Shown here: piece by piece, positions 46,000-57,375 of the stretch
How positions within the stretch are numbered: the first letter of the stretch is position 1
How the letters are laid out: each line of letters opens with the position of its first letter
From: Hanleya hanleyi
Lineage: Eukaryota > Mollusca > Polyplacophora > Lepidopleurida > Hanleyidae
DNA: 64,000 nt
Assembly (NCBI GenBank): GCA_036873755.1
Contig: JAVTVY010033650.1
Coordinates: forward strand, 62,001-126,000
Reading direction: 5' to 3'
Notes under the pieces: model-generated
Told to the model about the DNA's origin: nothing
The model's database searches: none
Seen by the model: the letters and a program-made list of their open reading frames with translations, nothing else
Made by a program: the position numbers and the translations under genes

Positions 46000-47480
46000 T
46001 TGGTGAAACATTAAAGTTGCAGCTTACAGAGGTCAAGGCCTATCTTCCAATAGAGTTGAAGGCCATACCTCTTGAGTCACACCGTGCGAAATTCCCAGAG
46101 AAACTATTTGGTGTGTGCGGGTGGGGTGGGGGGGGGGGGGGGCTTGCTAATATCTGGTGCCTGTAATCCATGTTCCTTGCTAACCGCAAGTTCTCTGATC
46201 TGGATAGGAAAGAAAATTACAAACTTATAATCCTGGAGATAGTAGAAATGAAATGAAGAGAAAGTATGGGCTATGATGCAAATGCGACTGACAATAGACA
46301 CACACAAATGTAAAACCATCAACAGTCAGATTAATTGATGACTCAGTTAATCAGATTTTATTTGTCTCATTAAAGTTATAAATGCAAAATGCATTTTGGA
46401 AATTGTTTGTGTGTGGAACAAACATCTTGGGGTTTTACAGGTGATATGATTATTATTAATCTCATGTGGTTTTAGGGTGAGTGAGTGAGTGAGTAGGATT
46501 TAACGTCGTTTTAGACAGATATAAAGTCGATTTATGCATAAATGATTGAAGCATTGAAGATTTGAACTGAGGCCTAGATTTTGAAAATATCATTTAATTG
46601 TATCTATGTGAATTTCCTTTCTTCCATTTACATTTTATTGTATCTAGAAATGTTAATTTGCTCATAATTACCAGCTGTGTTAAGTGGACCTTGTCTTATT
46701 TGGCATTGACTATTTGGCCCTAGCACTGACAAATCAGTCATTTTTTGCCTGTATTTGCTCCAAAAGGTCTCAATTTTGTCGCGGAAATGGCATAAGAATA
46801 CAAGAGATGTTACCCAGCATTATCAGTGTGATGTTTATTTCACTCACATTTGGAAAGAAAAAAAAAATTAATAATTAAAAAATTGATTAAGATTAATTTG
46901 AAAAAATATTTCATTTTATTAATAATTTAATAACATAAATTTAAAACAACCCTAATATTTTGTACGTTGTTCATGAGTCAGCCTGGAAAAAAATGGGCTG
47001 ATCAAGTCAAAACTGTAGCCGCAGTGACGATTTGAAGTTCTCTGGTCAAATGTGAAAATCTGCTGTGACAGGCATCAGATCACTAATAATTTTGTTACTT
47101 GTTATGTATTAGCATAAAAAATCACAAAAAATTCTGAAAACTACCGATGCATAAATCCACTTGGCATGACAATATTCACCTTGGGGAACACTGACTGTGG
47201 AAGTCTTGACAGGAGTTGACCATGGAAATTTCAAATTCCCGCCACTGACAGCTGATTGGTGCTACTGAATGCCATTCAATTTGTAAACAGGGAGCCTTCT
47301 CACCCCTCATTGATCATGTCTCCATCCACCATGCTTTTCCCAAAGTGGTCCAAATCAACACCAGGAAGTACAGTTTGAAGCCTCATCTGCAAGTTGAAAA
47401 TATCTGATGTATCAGAAATGCTGAAAAATCGCAGCTCATCAAATCCATAGAGATCTGCTCTCAAATTTCTAAACAATGTA
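46000..47480. other. intergenic; AT-rich, one SINE-like head
   Basis: No gene. g-run at 46125-46142; gtgagtgagtgagtgagtag, gatttaacgtcgtttt at 46478-46514 is a SINE-like head; 46855-46960 is very AT-rich. Confidence 0.5.
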
Positions 47481-47495
47481 GGTCGTGGGCACTGA

Positions 47496-47616
47496 CCCGG
47501 AAGTGATTAACTCCGGTCTGATGCCAACTATGTTATCCGGTATTATGCGCATACGTAAGGGTCAAAGGTCACTTCCGGAACCGGAAGTGACGTCATAAAA
47601 GTCCACCGGAAGTGAC
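47496..47616 (+). promoter_or_regulatory. promoter-like cluster of ETS, CRE and nuclear-receptor motifs
   Basis: cccggaagtg at 47496, gggtcaaaggtca (DR1-like) at 47560, an ETS palindrome cacttccggaaccggaagtg at 47571-47590, the ETS-CRE composite ccggaagtgacgtca at 47581-47595, and ccggaagtgac at 47606-47616. This density in an AT-rich area is unusual. No transcript start or gene is evident immediately on either side, apart from element remnants from about 49.0 kb on plus. Confidence 0.5.
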
Positions 47617-47639
47617 TTGGTACCCGCCCCTGTTCGAAT

Positions 47640-49000
47640 GCAGGTCTCCACTATTGTCAGATGTCTTCGGTAAAATGCCCAAAATTACCTTCATGGGGTA
47701 AATTAATGATGAAATTAGTCTCATCAATCTTAATCTGTTCTATCGTATGCAAGATCCAAGTCGAAGAAGTATCAACATTTTTTTTCAGTATGCTGTAATC
47801 CCACTCACTCAATTCCATATTTCCCGCGCGATAAAATCACAAATTTGAAAAAGAGTGCATGGTAATCCAAATGGAAGTACAAATGCCCATTTGGGTATAT
47901 CAAATGCCCATTTGGATATATCACTACACACATTTTGAAGTTTTCGTGGAGTACTCGGAAATAAATGTTGTTAAGCAACCTTATGACGCTGTAGAAGTGC
48001 CGGCAATTTGTGTACCAGCCCTTTCCACAGTAAATTTACAACGCTGGTAATATTGCATATTTAAAACAAAAATGTACATGTACAGCAAAACGTTCATTGA
48101 CCTAGGAATTAAAAGTAGGCATCTTCACTCTTGACTCTTTTTCAAGAGTGTAGAGGAGTAAATTTCCAGAACTTACTTATATTCAGAACAATAGAAGAGC
48201 AAACACGTTTCTTTCTATCATCCTGCACATCAGCTTTGTGGACTGGTACAAAATTAAGCGTAAATTGTTTGCATGAAATCCAGCGCGCGACCTGTTACTC
48301 TTCTCCCCACCCATCCTCAATAATACAGGTTTTGTTTACTCTGTACCAGCCCTGTAGTCGGTCTCGGGCTGTACAGCTATTACTCGAACCGTGGGTTCGA
48401 AATAACAGCCAGTGAACGGACGGCATTTTGGGAGCGATGTACAACCTTCTTGGGATCTCGGTATATTTCGACGAATACCGAGTATATTCAGAGGAAAGCT
48501 GGAGGAAGAACTCATTGAAGTTCCAGACGGAAACCACATGGTGGCACCACTCAAGTCAAAACTAGCACGGATACGAAACAAGCAGAGGGAATGAAATATA
48601 CAACACATTGCCTGGCTCCTAAACCGCTCAAATATGGGCATATTCGGAGAGGTCATGAGGCCACGAATGCACTCCGGAATGTTTCCGAATCAACTGGTTC
48701 GTAATCGTTATGGCGTATAAGATATTTGTCATTGCAGGGATTTGATGGACAAGCCATGTCTAGGGATGATGGCAGCCCGGGATTGAAACTTTGCAGGCAA
48801 ATTCATTATTCCTCTTTGCCCATTCTAGATAATTTGCGCTTGAAGTTTACTGCGCACTTTAGATAAAAAAATCTGGAAAGGTATACGAAATATACCAGGA
48901 ACCAGCGCGGTCATCGTACTTTCCACGCTCGACCATGAACACAGTGCTGTGGATTGAGCGTCTCTGAACACAGCGTCACCCAAAACGCGCATAGCACAAT
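47640..49000. other. left part of the Polinton-like region; frames not recognised
   Basis: Several 60-106 aa frames (for example plus 48131-48415 and 48412-48594) have no motif that I can name. 47873-47925 has a 24-bp direct repeat (atgcccatttgggtatatca / atgcccatttggatatatca). Part of this stretch may be decayed element coding sequence, from its G+C content after 48200. Confidence 0.4.
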
Positions 49001-49004
49001 TGGG

Positions 49005-49385
49005 CTTCGTAGTGACATTGTTAACCCTGCTGAGCATCTTGTACGGAGATGTGTTTCACGACGTAGCATATCTCCGCACTCTACTCATATCACCTAGGAC
49101 ACGGGCACCAGCCGGAAGTGACAGTCAAACGAATCTATAGAACTCCTTTACGCCAGTCAAATCTCACCCGACACCAGCGACCACCACACCACGTATACAG
49201 TCCACCGAGCCCTACACCAATTATTGCACCGCCCACAACACCGGAAGATCCATCGTGTACGACCACCCGCAGTGAATACCCGATAGTATCGACAACGGTA
49301 CCAACGCTCGACGTACCGACGACCCCGGTCACTCGTATCAAATTTACAATAGGGGATTACCACGACAGCGGATACACCTCCTATC
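49005..49385 (+). pseudogene. membrane-segment and Pro/Thr-rich protein of the Polinton-like element
   Basis: A hydrophobic stretch (IVTLLTLLSILYGDVF, about 49012-49060) precedes a YLR motif. Then comes a Pro/Thr/Ser-rich region readable at 49118-49380 (PPSPTPIIAPPTTPEDPS). Frame shifts separate the parts. Role unknown. The duplicate at 45790-45982 (-) supports that this was a real protein. It lies just before the ATPase. Confidence 0.5.
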
Positions 49386-49801
49386 ATGGACCACCTGCCT
49401 CATTGTGGGGCGAACGGGCTCAGGCAAGACACACTTCGCACAGAAACTCGTTCAACACGCCGACATCATGATTACCCTACCCGTTGCCCGGGTCATGTGG
49501 TGTTACGGAGAATGACAGTCGATGATTGCAACAATGCCGCACATTACGTTCGTGGAAGGCCTACTCAACCTGGCCGACTTAGAACCAGACACTTTTGTGG
49601 TCGTCGATGATCTCATGGCGGAGACAGATGCTCAGGTCACCAAGCTTTTTGCCAAATGCCCACTACCTGGTGGTACCGAGGGACACCACTCAACTGCGAG
49701 AACTGAGACAGATATACAACGGACGGACTCAGTTTACGTTGGAAATCATTAACAACGCGACAACCCCTCAGCACGGATACATGCTCTTCGACATGATGTA
49801 A
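49386..49801 (+). pseudogene. virus-type DNA-packaging ATPase, broken
   Basis: Frame 1 shows a Walker A motif GRTGSGKT (49408-49431) followed by HFAQKLVQHAD, then MWCYGE (49495-49512), a TGA at 49513-49515, then FVEGL and a Walker B FVVVDDLM (49592-49615). The layout is that of A32/FtsK-like packaging ATPases of Polintons and adintoviruses. After KLFAK (about 49650) the text jumps to another frame. The C-terminal part (VPRDTTQLREL.. to GYMLFDMM) ends at 49799-49801, so one stop and a small deletion with frameshift inactivate it. When intact the enzyme would drive DNA into the capsid. Confidence 0.85.
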
Positions 49802-50032
49802 GGCCAACCGACCACCTTCGACTCCGGACCGGTATCGTTCCCGAAGAAACCCTCCACGTGTACGTGCGAAAATAATATCCTGTAAGCACGCCCCACAGTG
49901 GCTCTCCAGCCAGGGTTTGTATGTGATGAAGGGGATAATAAAAATTCCATACACACGCTTCTTGTTCATGTTGTCTCTGTTGTAAACTGATAAAAACGGT
50001 AGGGTTGGAGGTTCCAGCGTTAGTTGAGCAGG

Positions 50033-50362
50033 ATGTCTGTTCAAGTACGGAAGCATGCTCCGACGCTCTGGGTACAGAAGACTGCCCCACCCGGCTCGGT
50101 TCGGACTGTTGTGCGTAGGGCAGATTCAGCCCTCGTGTGTTGTCTGTGTGAGATCGGACTCAATGTCTTAAAAGAGAACATGCCACTGACTCCGGCTCAA
50201 TAGGCGTAGTTGGCCAAGCATAAGACAGGTCTCCGGACCCTGGTCCAGAAACGAGTCTCCCAAACACAGAAGAAAAAGATTCTACAAAAAGGCGGATTTC
50301 TCGGGGCCATCTTAGCGCCGTTGCTAGGTTCATCACTCAGTGGACTCTTCGGTCGACAATGA
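50033..50362 (+). pseudogene. basic minor-capsid-like (pX-like) protein, broken
   Basis: One frame from ATG 50033 to TGA 50360-50362 is interrupted by TAG at 50201 and 50207. The second half reads LAKHKTGLRTLVQKRVSQ then KKKILQKGGFLGAILAPLLG: a lysine-rich helix followed by a GGFLGA hydrophobic tail. This arrangement is known to me from small structural ORFs beside the ATPase in Polinton/adintovirus elements. The stops would fit C-to-T changes in CAG codons. Start choice uncertain. Confidence 0.65.
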
Positions 50363-50413
50363 GCCACACCGAAAAATTGCTGTGGTGTATCCCTGTATCC
50401 CATTCAACCTTCG

Positions 50414-50916
50414 GTGAAAACGATGAACACACTCGATCAAGAGATGCAACAAATTCTACAACGACGCGAGTTGAGCGACATTGAGAAAATACACCAGTAC
50501 GAGCAGACGCTTCAGCGGTACATCATGTTCATGGGGCAATACAAGACCCCTGGACCAAGCCCAGCACAACGTATACAGCCATCACCACTTATCTCACAAC
50601 CGAGATTACCAGGTGTACCACCCTCTACCCCGCGTGGGTGGCCGATGAAGTCATGAAAAGTCTATCCGGGTCGTTTCAGAGGAGGGGTGTCTTTTTGTTG
50701 GAACGGCTGAAAGACAACCTGAGCAAGTCCTGGAATAAGAAAGGTGAACTTCTGGTTCAGAACCAAGTGGTGCTCGGCACCCATATGGTGGATTTTGTGA
50801 ATCATCTGATGCGTCAGCACAGGTCACAGATGGCTCCCACAGGATGGAAGGCTTTCGCTCAAGGGTTGGAAGACATGCACGTGCCGCAAGAAATGGTCGG
50901 AAATCCTCAGCGTTGA
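50414..50916 (+). pseudogene. helical protein of the Polinton-like element, frameshifted
   Basis: The N-terminal part (frame 2, 50414-50656) has LDQEMQQILQRRELSDIEK then a YEQTLQRYI helix. Around 50640-50656 the meaning moves to frame 1 (50638-50916): RGVFLLERLKDNL, NKKGELLVQNQVVLGTHMVD, HLMRQHRS and the end NPQR. A single frameshift joins them. Rich in helices and acidic/basic residues. It lies 50 bp after the pX-like frame. Similar ORFs occur next to Polinton ATPases in marine invertebrates, from recognition only. Function unknown. Confidence 0.6.
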
Positions 50917-51080
50917 GATTGGATGCAGCAGCAGCAGACGCCCGTGACTCCAGCCCACACACCGCGCCGATCGAGATCCCTGACACGACATAAACCAGTG
51001 CGGTAGTCACGACGCAGGCAACAAGCCACAATTAAAACAAACAGCGGAAGGGTATCCACGGGCGTTGAGAGTGTAACCTA

Positions 51081-51305
51081 GTGGGTATCCAGTACACTTA
51101 CATGTGGTACAACATACAACATGATACGGTGTGGTACGAAGTCGTGTGCGAAGGCAACACCTATAACTTGACTCTTCCCGACAGCCAGTACCCTACACCC
51201 AAACTATTCGACCAGGCGTTGAGTTACCTCATCAAGATCTCGAGCCCAGGAGGAATCAATATCTTCCCGTTTGCGAATCTCATCGACACGGATTACCATG
51301 ACTGA
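51081..51305 (+). pseudogene. small beta-rich structural candidate, truncated
   Basis: 74 codons, GIQYTYMWYNIQHDTVWYEV then YNLTLPDSQYPTPKLFDQAL. The pattern (strand, YxLTLPD, then a helix that could organise a periodic protein) recalls capsid-associated ORFs of Polinton-like elements. It stops at TGA 51303-51305, but similar-looking sequence (FRIMLQTNVTVR) follows in the same frame, so the stop may be a mutation. Identity is inference from position. Confidence 0.4.
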
Positions 51306-51529
51306 AACCACAAGTTCCGGATCATGCTCCAGACCAATGTGACCGTACGGTCAACTATGTCGGACCCGGTCGGCTCCAGGGGAAGACCATGCTGGATCTT
51401 AAGGTTGGCTCGTATGGACTCTGTTGGATGTGGTGGATGGTCACATTATCGGCGATATCGCTGCGCCCCTGCTATGCGTCTGCCCATTGCAGGGGGCTAA
51501 GAAGATCAGGTCACACAGAACTTGAAGGG

Positions 51530-51830
51530 AGTGACTGAGTGAATAGGATTTATCGTCGCTTTCAACATTGTTTCAGTATCGCGACGAACCAAAAAGCACC
51601 ACCCAGCCAAGTTGCGTTCCTGCTACTTCAAAGAAGGAGTGAATTGAACTTAACGTCGTTTTCAACAATATTTCATCTATGTCGCGACGAACCAACTAAG
51701 CACCACCCAGCCAAGTTGCGTTCTTGCTACTTCATAGAAGAAATCTTTGAAGAAGGATGGAACCGGACACCCTCCATCCACCCTATAAAACACTGAGGAC
51801 AGCACACAAAACACAGACAGGACCCTAACA
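51530..51830 (+). repeat. two SINE-like repeats in tandem
   Basis: A partial copy (about 51530-51632) and a full one (about 51633-51830) share cgacgaaccaa..aagcacca, cccagccaagttgcgttc and tgctacttc. The full copy matches 11345-11580 to the cactgaggacagcacacaa end. Confidence 0.8.
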
Positions 51831-51969
51831 TGGTGCAATAAAGACAAGTGATGTTACAGTGTTAGACATCTCAGCAAAATGTATTGAAGCAACAGGAACC
51901 CGTGCCCACCCAGTCACCCGTCACAGATCTTGAACCACGTACTCCATCTACAGGTACGAGAGACTGATG

Positions 51970-52725
51970 TGATCGGCTCTAATTATTTGATAATTATAGT
52001 TAGGTCATTTTCTTAATATTTTGATTAGTTTAGTGTTAGGGTATTTTATTGTGCTTTTTCAAAGTTATGTTAAATATAGCTTTCACCACATAGATTTGTG
52101 ATTTTATATTAGTCTATATTTTTAAAGACCCGTATCTAGATGTGTTAAGGTATAATGCTACTATACCTGGGTATTGGAAACTATAGTGTATTGCTTTGAA
52201 TGTACGTTGAATTCTGTTAATACATTTCATTATCACCAGGATTTGTCACAGTGTTATCTTTGCTGTGGGTGTTGATCAGGAGGAAAGCTTCTGTATATCT
52301 TGTATGTAGAGGATAGGTGTGTGACCTGGTTAGTAAGTTGTAAACAGGAAATAGGTGAAATGGTCATAGAACCATCCCAGTGAGTTGGTATGCTAGTCTG
52401 GGAGTCAAGGTCTTTTCAACCAAGTGAATATTCCCACATGTTTAGTCTTGCAGCGAAGTTGCGTGCAGGCTCCGTTCGGTTTTGATCATCACGAGATGCA
52501 CCCACGGTGTCCATGATGTGCCAGAGGAACGCCGAACGTATTTTCATTAAATCTGATTTAACGTGGGAGTTCTATTGATCTGCTGTGTATTGTAAAAAGT
52601 GATTCAATATTGGAAGTCAATATCAATCCATAAGACCTGCTCATTGATTGAACAATTATGCTGAGGCTATTTGGATTGTGCTCAAGGCAGGCTTATTTTT
52701 TTCTGGAGATGTCGATGTCAGTAAG
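51970..52725 (+). repeat. direct repeat R1 of element DNA
   Basis: ggctctaattatttgataat, tatagttaggtcattttctt, aaagacccgtatctagatgt and gttgcgtgcaggctccgttc recur in order at 56843-57255. R1 has about 300 bp (about 52150-52440) that R2 lacks. No gene is seen here or in 52730-53185. Confidence 0.85.
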
Positions 52726-53189
52726 TAAATTGTCTTTTCTTAAATAGCATGGATAATGTAAATGACTGGATAATTGTCCCTATTGTTAAATACGACATTT
52801 GAGAATTTAAAACCCCTGCTACATTTTGTTCCATATATATGTGTACTGTGAAATGGCCGTAAGCCCTATGCCCATGCAGGAAAAGTATCTTTACATAGGG
52901 CACATCCATGGTAGAATAGCCACAGGTTGGGCTTTTATATTCTAATGCCTTTCATAGCTTTTATATTCTAATGCATTTGAGCTTGCCAGTATGGATATTC
53001 CATGGTTCATTCATATTAACGTGGAAATCTGTTCATTTCACAACTAAGATGTTTACCTTAATACTGTTGATATATTGTGAAGCTAAATTTCACATAGATA
53101 TTTTAATGAGAAATTCAAGCAACTCTATAAACAAAGAAACATCCCATGAATAATATCGCTTGTTTGTAGTAGAGCTAAAGAATGCTTTA

Positions 53190-54300
53190 TGGCTTCTGAC
53201 ATTAATATATCGGCAATCATTTTTTTTAACAGAGATACTATTAATGAACTTAGATGGTCAAAAAGGTCCCGGTTACGTATTGTAGTATAGGGAAACGAGA
53301 AATCCCATGTGCATACATGTACGGTATTTGACCTTTAGCATCAAGTACTTCCGTGAGACATTTTGAGTTTTTCAATATTCACTTAACGCTAGGAATGATG
53401 CCAGGCGGAAAATGTATACATCATAAGCAAACTAAGGCATTTAACGTGTCATCCAACCGTTATATTGGGCCAAATGCAGCACAGCTTCTAGAACCAGCTA
53501 CGAATCTAGTTTTGTGGTGATTTATGCAGTTTGGGAGTCCAGTTATGCCGCTATGATTGGTAAGAATCACAGAGAAACTTGAGAAACGTTTTGTGAGTGT
53601 TAAATAATTCTTCGATAGTAAATGCAATTGGCGGTAAGTAGACGTATTTACATATGAATATTATATTATCTGGAGCTTTGTCTGCTGGGACTATGACGAA
53701 TTTACTCTGGAGATTTGCTAGAACTTCTTGCGAATTGGGGATTCTCAGTACTTGTTTTGCTTGGGGAAGGGTACTCCTGTCAATGTGGCGGATTGTGTCA
53801 ACAACCTTGCTCTTGGTGAGGTTCAATCAGCGAATGGTGTAGGTTCAAATTTTTCTAGCTTAGACCAACCAATAACGCTTCTGGTCGGCCTTCAGATTTA
53901 TTCTTCTCGGCTCTCATATTTAGGTCCCTTCATTATGATTGTTGTTAGATCTATCATCAAGGTTACCAGTCAATAGTTTTACATGCTGTGTAGATAAAGT
54001 TCGACGATTCACAATCACAACTATAGCCCCCGACGTGTATAACTGCCAGTCAAACTCTTGAACAGCATAACAGTAATTCAAGATTTTGGTGGCTATAGAT
54101 TTACTATACCTGTGTGAAATGCAAGGGGGTTCTGTGAACTTAAAGTAGTTTGATACAGCGTGGCGTACCTCTCGATCATTCAGGATTCGTGGTGAATTAA
54201 TTATGTCCAGTCCTTTATCCAAGTAGCTGAGCTTCAAGAAAAGTCGGTCTTGAGATGTTTCGATGATGTTCACTGGACGATACAATCCAAAATACCTTGT
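53190..54300 (-). pseudogene. Penelope-like reverse transcriptase, copy 1 (decayed)
   Basis: On minus, from 54285: a conserved N-terminal region (SYLDKGLDIINSPRILN, EPPCISHRYSKSIATKILNY, 54280-54060), then LTGNL, then after frameshifts LTKSKVVDTIRHIDRS (53826 on) and LQSKFVIVPADKAPDNIIFI (about 53720-53650). Palm sequence follows with a ~100-bp replacement near 53380-53500. Copy 2 at 60440-61345 aligns from 53930 downward. The FVIVPADKA and KGPKYREP-type signatures are those of Penelope-like RTs by recognition. No GIY-YIG endonuclease is found. Confidence 0.65.
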
Positions 54301-55265
54301 ATCTTGACAAACTTTAGAGGCTGTGGGTGGTATTATATTTCCTCAAGACACAGATCGTTGTATATCTCTGGCTATAAGATTTAAAGCTCTCATAGGTAAT
54401 TACAACACATATAAGGGAAGTGGGAAGAGGTGCCGATATACTGACAGAGCCACATGACTTCACAGTATAGTCTTCCGGTTAACCTATTCTAAAGCACATA
54501 CCAAGAATCTAACGATTCGTGATAAGTATTGTATCTCGGGTACGCTTTTATTGTACCTGTTCATGTGGCAACTTGGATGATATGACCACACGGCCCTTAG
54601 CACCGGCATAAGCGGTATTAGATACAAATCTAATCTATGATGGAAATGCTCGTATATTGGTAATTGGTGAACTGTTTCGCTGTTACAGGGGCATTTCGCT
54701 GTGACAACTCGTACACTGGGGATTGGTGAGCTGTATCGTCGTCAGATGAAAATGAGGGCATTTAACACGAAAGACTAGTCTGTAAGGCCCGATGTCGACC
54801 CAGCATCAACTTCCCACAAATGCCAACATATATCAAAGACCAAAAGGTCTGTACAGGGGACGGGCCTCGGGGACGAAACGTCCACCAGCAGAATCTCGCC
54901 ATATACAGGCCAAAATTACAACACATATAACGCATACAGGACTGTACGTAAGCTATGTATAATATTGGGTGTGTTAGTTAAACTCACTAAATAATTTAAA
55001 GTGATATGATCGTGAATGAACGTACTATTGAACTTTCTCCAACCATGTCTGCGAGGTCTCCGTTGGTGGTGTTTAAATAGCTGGGTAATATTGGATATAT
55101 TTGAATGGCGGTTTCTAAACCGGACAACCTCTGGCATTCGAAATTGGGAAAGTGGTGGTCACACTTCATTATCGACAAGCACGCTCTCCCTACTTTGTAC
55201 AATGAAGGTGCCTTACGAGTGCGATGCACGCAGCTATATGGACCATTAAACCCAACAAACCGGGG
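54301..55265. other. unassigned stretch between Penelope-like and capsid-like remnants
   Basis: Contains a diverged piece (acacggcccttagcaccggc, ataagcggtattagataca, 54590-54622) that also occurs near 60395-60440 beside copy 2, so it is probably Penelope-like 3' flank. acaacacatata repeats at 54400 and 54919. A duplicate phrase (attggtgaactgtttcgctg / attggtgagctgtatcgtcg) lies 60 bp apart near 54661-54741. No gene recognised. Confidence 0.4.
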
Positions 55266-55576
55266 GTGGCCTACCCGTCTTCACGGGTACGCGCATCCAA
55301 CGAGGTCATGGGCTGGAGAACGTGCTCGGGAGCATCATCAAAACGTTCCTGCCACTAGTGACACGCGGGGTGAAAGCGGTCAGGAAACAAGCGATCCTAA
55401 GTGAGATGCAAGCCTTGGGATATGCGCTCAGCGGTTTCCCTATCCGAGAATCACTCTCGGTCGACAAAGCACAACGCACCACAGGAAATAAAAGACCTAC
55501 GCCATCGAGACTGCGCACCAGTGGACGACCGACCCAACGAGGACACACATCGAAGACCCGAGATATCTTTGCGTAA
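55266..55576 (+). pseudogene. GHGL-type minor structural protein of the Polinton-like element
   Basis: Across two frames: RVRIQRGHGLEN (about 55285-55320), then VLGSIIKTFLPLVTRGVKAV (55322 on) and a basic tail to 55576. A GHGL motif followed by a hydrophobic/amphipathic helix and a basic C-terminus is the pattern of the adenovirus-pVI-like minor capsid ORF in this family, by recognition. It is preceded by GVAYPSS-like text in another frame, so at least one frameshift is present. It lies directly before the F54H12.2-type gene. Confidence 0.6.
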
Positions 55577-56790
55577 AGATATCCTTCATCCACCCCTTCA
55601 CCAACATTTTATTTCATCTGTGGTCCGTCCTGCGACGCAGACCGGTACCGAACATGGACTGTGGGTGGAGCATTTCCCGCGCTCCAGGACAGGGTCCATG
55701 GATTTCACCATCAGCAATGTGGGTACGGCCTATGTGGATTTAGCTCAGACGTACTGGTATGTGAAAACCAAGATCGCCAATGAAGATGGCTCCAGAATCC
55801 TCGACCTGGCTGTACTCTGTTTCAACAGATGGATATTTTACTCAGCGACAAACTCATCAGTGACTCGACTAACACGTAATCCTATCGGGCCTAAACGCTG
55901 TTCGTGTCGTACGGGCGAAAAAATTGTTGACAGCCCCCTTATTCTACCGGGACACACCGAGTTCATGAGCCTGGAGAACGACAACACCGGACGGAACAAA
56001 CGGCAGGGTTTCATCTCGAACGACAACTCGGTCGATCTCATCGGTTATATGCACGCAGACCTCTCCATGCAAGATCTCCCATCAAAATCCGATTGATACG
56101 GATGCCCCGATCTTCGCCTTGTTGGCCACTGACGTAGAGGGGCACGCAGCTGAATATAATATCACCATCCAAGACGTAGTCCTGTGTGTCAGCAAAGCGA
56201 AACCGAATTCAGCCGTTCGTTTGGGGCACCTCAAAGACTTGGAGAGAAAACCAACCGACTACCCTCTCCGACGTGTGCAAAGCAAAGTGTGCAAGCCTGC
56301 CGAGAATATGAGCGCTAACAAAGAAAACTTGTTATTGGGGAACTGCCGAAGCGACTGATCTTGGCCTGTGTGGAGAATACCATTTTCAACGGAGCCTACC
56401 CAGAGAACCCGTTTGATTTAAACATTTCGGTATCAATTTTGTGACTTTGCAAGTGCACCGACAGCAGGTTCCAGTCACTGCCTGAACATCTAACTTTGGA
56501 CGCGAGAATTTCATTCGGGCCTATCAGAGCCTGTTTACAGCGACAGGTCAAATAAACCAGAATGAAGGGAATGAATTAGTCGGGAGGACTAGTCTTATGG
56601 ATAGACATTCTGTTTCGATCTGACCCCCAACTTAGAGAACGCCCATCAGCTGATCCTTGCCAAGCCAGGACTTTTAAGCTTGGGGTAGAAGACGAAGGCG
56701 TTCCGGTGCTGGGAGTAGATGGGTAAGTGATTCTGGACGACCCAGAAGTATCTAATTTCGCTTAAGCTGGTGCTAGGGGCCGTGTGGATA
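55577..56790 (+). pseudogene. F54H12.2-type capsid-like protein, many frameshifts
   Basis: Frame 3 (55577-55800) carries the N-terminal jelly-roll-like part, with DFTISNVGTAYVDLAQTYWY near 55701. From 55822 the sense moves to another frame (LLSDKLISDSTNT, closed by TAA near 55877), returns at 55976 (ENDNTGRNK) and 56020 (DLIGYMHADLS), continues in frame 1 at 56119-56340 (ATDVEGHAAEYNITIQDVVL), and ends with ENFIRAYQSLFTATGQINQN (about 56500-56560) and a tail near 56620. It matches the widespread 'F54H12.2-like' family associated with Polintons. I count at least five frame changes and several stops. It cannot encode a product. Confidence 0.75.
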
Positions 56791-56842
56791 CTTCATAGTC
56801 TCCACAGGAACAGCTGCAATAAAGCGCGACTGAGACACTAAG

Positions 56843-57255
56843 TGTGACCGGCTCTAATTATTTTGATAATTATAGTTAGGTCATTTTTCTTTATATTTTG
56901 ATTAGTAAAGAGTTACGACGATTACATTATTTTGCTTTTTCCGACTTCTGTTAAATATAGCTTTCACCATAGAGATTGGTGATTGCTGGTCTATGTTTTT
57001 TCATGTAAAGACCCGTATCTAGATGTGTTAAAGCATGTGTTAAAGTCTTGCAGCTGGGTTGCGTGCAGGCTCCGTTCGGTTCTGGTCATGGGATGCACCC
57101 AGTGTGTCCATGGTGTGCCAGATGTAAGCCTAACGTATATTCAATATTGGAAATTAGGATTGATCCGTAAAACCCGCTCATTGATTGAACAATTATGCTG
57201 AGGCTATTCGGAGTGTGTTCCAAGCAGAATACTCTTTCTCTGGGGATGTCAGTAA
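56843..57255 (+). repeat. direct repeat R2 of element DNA
   Basis: Matches R1 (51970-52725) over both its ends but lacks the ~300-bp middle. It lies directly after the F54H12.2-type gene and before the minus-strand polymerase, so it is probably the spacer between the convergent gene blocks. Confidence 0.85.
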
Positions 57256-57375
57256 TTCCTAACAACATCATGGAATGAGTCAGGTGCCACATGTGATTGC
57301 TGGTCATGTGATCTGTTGGTTGCTATCAGACATGCAACGACAATAACATCATAGCAACATAATAGACTGGTTGGT

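Noticed and set aside
54810..54870. Possible hammerhead ribozyme in Penelope-like flank (ggacgaaacgtcc near 54870)
   Set aside because: The GAAAC half is suggestive and Penelope-like elements can carry such ribozymes, but the required CTGATGA box is not present at a suitable distance.
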